From NCBI RefSeq assembly GCF_002950945.1, contig NZ_CP012673.1:10926501-10990500 (forward strand): a stretch of 64,000 nucleotides of DNA, written 5' to 3'. The position numbers and the translations under genes were made by a program. Below, piece by piece: positions 61,899 to 64,000 of the stretch (position 1 is its first letter; every line of letters starts with the position of its first letter). The notes below the pieces were generated by a model. It was given only the letters and a program-made list of their open reading frames with translations, made no database searches and had not been told where the DNA came from. This DNA is from Sorangium cellulosum. GTDB taxonomy: Bacteria; Myxococcota_A; Polyangia; Polyangiales; Polyangiaceae.

Positions 61899-63950
61899 AT
61901 GGCACAGACGGCCGCGGTCACGATCACCCTCCAGAAGGTCCTCGGCATCGACGGGTGGCTCGCCGGCGCGAAGCGGCCGTACGCGCTCGGCTTCATCGCC
62001 GGGCGGCGCTTCGGCCGCAGCAAGCCGATCCCGGCCGGCGCCAAGGAGCTCGACCTGACGGCGGAGGTGATCCCGTGGAAGCTCGAGGTCGCCGCGGCCG
62101 GGTCGATCCCGGTGGCCGTCGAGATCTGGGACGATCAGGGCGACGCCGGCTCGAAGCGCCTCGGCGCGGTGACGGGCAGCCTGGGCAGCCCCTACCCGAC
62201 CCAGGTCCACGAGCTCGGCGGAGGTCCGCTCCTGCGCTGCGACGTCTTCACGCGCGAGGTGCCCGCCGCGCCGGGCGCGGCGCCCGTGCCCCGCGTCGCC
62301 GAGGGGGAGAAGGCGCGCGCGACGCTGCGCGTGCCGAACACCGTGCTCGTCTCCATCACGGAGATCCTCGGGCTCCACGCGCCCGTCTCGCCGGGCGCGC
62401 CGGGGGTGAAGCGCGCCGAGGCGCGGCCCGGATACACGAGCCAGGACGACCTCGGCCGGGTGTACCTCAACAGCGACCTCGCCGGGGGCTGGGCCAAGGA
62501 CAAACAGGTAATCCAGCTCACCGCCAAGGTGAAGGTCCAGCGGGGGAAGCTCCCCGCCGACGCGAAGATCCGGTGGACGGTCGTCGAGCCGGACGACCCG
62601 ACCAACGACGACCCCGGCTTTCACGCCGCGTGGGGGCAGTACGTCGACAAGAAGGACTACGACGCCGCCGGCAACCACCAGGGCTCGCGCGCGGGCGACA
62701 ACGAGGGCAAACCCGCGAAGAGCCCACCCTGGGAGGCGGTCTCCGGCTTCGCGCTCGCGTCCGCGGCGGCCGCCGAGGCGAAGACGACGATCGTGGGCGA
62801 CGAGAGCAAGGTCGTCTTCCACTGCCCCGACACGGCGGGGGACAACTTCATCGTCCGGGCGGACATCGACTCTGCGACGCAGGTGGAAGGGTTCGGCGCC
62901 CAGACCGGCATCATGACCCTGTGGCACCGGATCCGGGTCGAGTCGATCCGCATGAAGGGCGCGTTCGCCCTGCCGATGGACGAGGTGCCCGTCCCGTTCG
63001 AGCCGTGCTGCGTCCAGCTCGACTGCGAGCCGGAGCGGGAGGTCGCGGACCAGCCGCACATGGCCCCCAAGGACGAGGACCTCGAGACCGAGTGTGTCGC
63101 CTACGTCGACAAGGTCTTCACGAACAAGGCGAAGCCCGGCTGGTTCTGCGTCATCTCCGCGATGGAGCCGCACCCTTTGCCGAGCAAGAAGGGCGACAAG
63201 GTCTTCGAGGGGGACGCCGAGCTGAAGAGCGGCGGCGCGGGCGCGAACCTGTCCGAGTACTTCGAGGTTCCGGGGACGTTCCCCGACGTGAATTTCGCAG
63301 AGCTCACCTCCGGCTCGGACACCGTCAGCTTCAACCTGTTCAGCGTCCAGACCGAGACGACGGCGGCGGGGCCGATCACGCGCTGCTGGATCGTGGAGCA
63401 CGACGCCCAGCCGGAGTTCACGGCGGGCGACGGGTCGCTCGCGCACGCCTACAAGGTGCGGTTCAACTACTCGCCCAGGCACCGGAAGAAGGGCGGCGCC
63501 GTGACCCCCGGCGGCTACGGGATGGCCGCCAAGGTGAAGGTCAAGGTGTTCAACCCCGGGGCCTTCTACACCGCCGGCATCAGCCCCACGGCGACGGCCA
63601 AAGGCAAGGAGTACTTCGCCGGCCGGACCATCATGTTCACGCACCACCGGGCCTACCGCGACGAGATCACCGGCCAGCCGAAGGCGGACTACCGCCAGCG
63701 TATCCTCGGGACCATCGTGCACGAGCTCGTCCACGCGTTCGGCATGCCGCACAAGTGCGGCTACTTCGATTTCCGCGCGCCGCGCGACAGGACCTGCTGC
63801 ATGAACTACAGGCCCAACTGGATGCTGGACGACAAGCGCAACCTCATCCCCGGGACGTCGGGGAAGACCGGCATGGACGTCTGCGGCAGGCACCTCAAGG
63901 AGGTGCGGCGGGTGCACCTCGAGGACAACAAGGGGCTCGCGTGGAAGTGA
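61899..63950 (+). CDS. Large HExxH zinc metalloprotease, probable effector or cargo protein
   Basis: A 683-residue protein without signal peptide. Residues 1-115 form a beta-rich domain with V-T-I-T-L-Q-K-V-L-G. The centre (about 150-550) is a long multi-strand region of unknown family with scattered Cys (C-C-V-Q-L-D-C near 370). The catalytic motif is at the C-terminus: H-E-L-V-H-A-F-G-M-P-H (H608, E609, H612, H618), followed by C-C-M-N-Y as a Met-turn-like element and a terminal K-E-V-R-R-V-H. The H-E-x-x-H-x-x-G-x-x-H spacing is that of metzincins. With the LysM protein in front and an overlapping gene behind, it looks like cargo of a contractile secretion system. The target is unknown. 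Confidence 0.78.
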   Translation: MAQTAAVTITLQKVLGIDGWLAGAKRPYALGFIAGRRFGRSKPIPAGAKELDLTAEVIPWKLEVAAAGSIPVAVEIWDDQGDAGSKRLGAVTGSLGSPYPTQVHELGGGPLLRCDVFTREVPAAPGAAPVPRVAEGEKARATLRVPNTVLVSITEILGLHAPVSPGAPGVKRAEARPGYTSQDDLGRVYLNSDLAGGWAKDKQVIQLTAKVKVQRGKLPADAKIRWTVVEPDDPTNDDPGFHAAWGQYVDKKDYDAAGNHQGSRAGDNEGKPAKSPPWEAVSGFALASAAAAEAKTTIVGDESKVVFHCPDTAGDNFIVRADIDSATQVEGFGAQTGIMTLWHRIRVESIRMKGAFALPMDEVPVPFEPCCVQLDCEPEREVADQPHMAPKDEDLETECVAYVDKVFTNKAKPGWFCVISAMEPHPLPSKKGDKVFEGDAELKSGGAGANLSEYFEVPGTFPDVNFAELTSGSDTVSFNLFSVQTETTAAGPITRCWIVEHDAQPEFTAGDGSLAHAYKVRFNYSPRHRKKGGAVTPGGYGMAAKVKVKVFNPGAFYTAGISPTATAKGKEYFAGRTIMFTHHRAYRDEITGQPKADYRQRILGTIVHELVHAFGMPHKCGYFDFRAPRDRTCCMNYRPNWMLDDKRNLIPGTSGKTGMDVCGRHLKEVRRVHLEDNKGLAWK

Positions 63951-64000
63951 GCGCCGCGGACATCGCGCCTCCGGGCCCGTCGCTCGTCGGCGTCGACGTG
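63947..64000 (+). CDS. Start of the next gene, cut by the window edge
   Basis: GTG at 63947 overlaps the stop of the metalloprotease gene (GTGA), and the 18 visible codons (V-S-A-A-D-I-A-P-P-G-P-S-L-V-G-V-D-V) stay open to the edge. The overlap fits the operon style of this genome. Too little is visible to name a family. Confidence 0.45.
   Translation, partial: MSAADIAPPGPSLVGVDV

Noticed and set aside
60972-63917. Minus-strand open frame of about 980 codons opposite the LysM and metalloprotease genes
   Set aside because: Same composition effect; the plus strand carries LysM, PG-binding and HExxH motifs and proper starts.

Overview
The window is very GC-rich DNA from what looks like a large-genome myxobacterium of the Sorangium/Polyangium type. 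This is inference. It rests on the base composition, the many lipoproteins with Gly/Ala/Ser-rich linkers after the lipid-anchored Cys, Cys-rich exported proteins of unknown function, a secreted matrixin protease with a C-terminal hydrophobic helix and Arg-rich tail, a PAS-PAS-STAS stressosome-type protein and a multi-domain hybrid histidine kinase. No rRNA, tRNA or CRISPR array was seen.

Layout. 1-5 kb: the end of an alpha/beta hydrolase, two translationally coupled small membrane proteins, and a complete three-gene NitT/TauT-type ABC importer. 5-11.4 kb: two odd exported-protein ORFs, a large palindromic repeat, valyl-tRNA synthetase, a polytopic membrane protein and a SnoaL-like protein. 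11.5-18.4 kb: a lipoprotein joining a tyrosinase-like copper domain to a cytochrome c motif, an AraC regulator, a ferritin-like protein coupled to a lipoprotein, and a fibrinogen-like lipoprotein. 18.5-31.2 kb: lipid and sterol chemistry (Tat-exported cholesterol-oxidase-like flavoprotein, hotdog thioesterase, fatty acid desaturase coupled to a hydrolase, histidine-box hydroxylase, MFS transporter, hybrid histidine kinase, GMC oxidoreductase).

31.2-50.6 kb is a mosaic accessory region. It holds a PIN-toxin/antitoxin pair, a nucleotide-sugar SDR, a flavoprotein, a scar of two truncated genes, a P450, a DHFR-like gene bracketed by a 285-bp direct repeat with an IS66-type relic, and a fused 5-oxoprolinase. 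Next comes a lower-GC, tightly packed three-gene cassette (DUF3696-type AAA ATPase, TOPRIM-like protein, DUF262 protein) at 43.0-46.9 kb, followed by a Uma2-type nuclease, a glutathione S-transferase and a polynucleotide-kinase-like P-loop protein. The cassette is the best candidate for an undescribed system. Its composition, gene overlaps and domain set point to anti-phage defence, and I cannot match the three-gene combination to a named system.

51-64 kb returns to ordinary high-GC sequence: a GIDE-like membrane protein, the PAS-PAS-STAS regulator, a matrixin-type metalloprotease, a Mut7-C RNase-like protein, a formylglycine-enzyme-like lipoprotein with coding tandem repeats, a ferredoxin and a prolyl oligopeptidase. 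The window ends in a module of a LysM/peptidoglycan-binding protein, a 683-residue HExxH metalloprotease and an overlapping gene that runs off the edge; this module resembles cargo or spike-associated genes of a contractile secretion system.

Two palindromic intergenic elements (5962-6097 and 24508-24662) share sub-terminal motifs and a 9-nt-repeat architecture but have different core words. Both lie between convergent genes.
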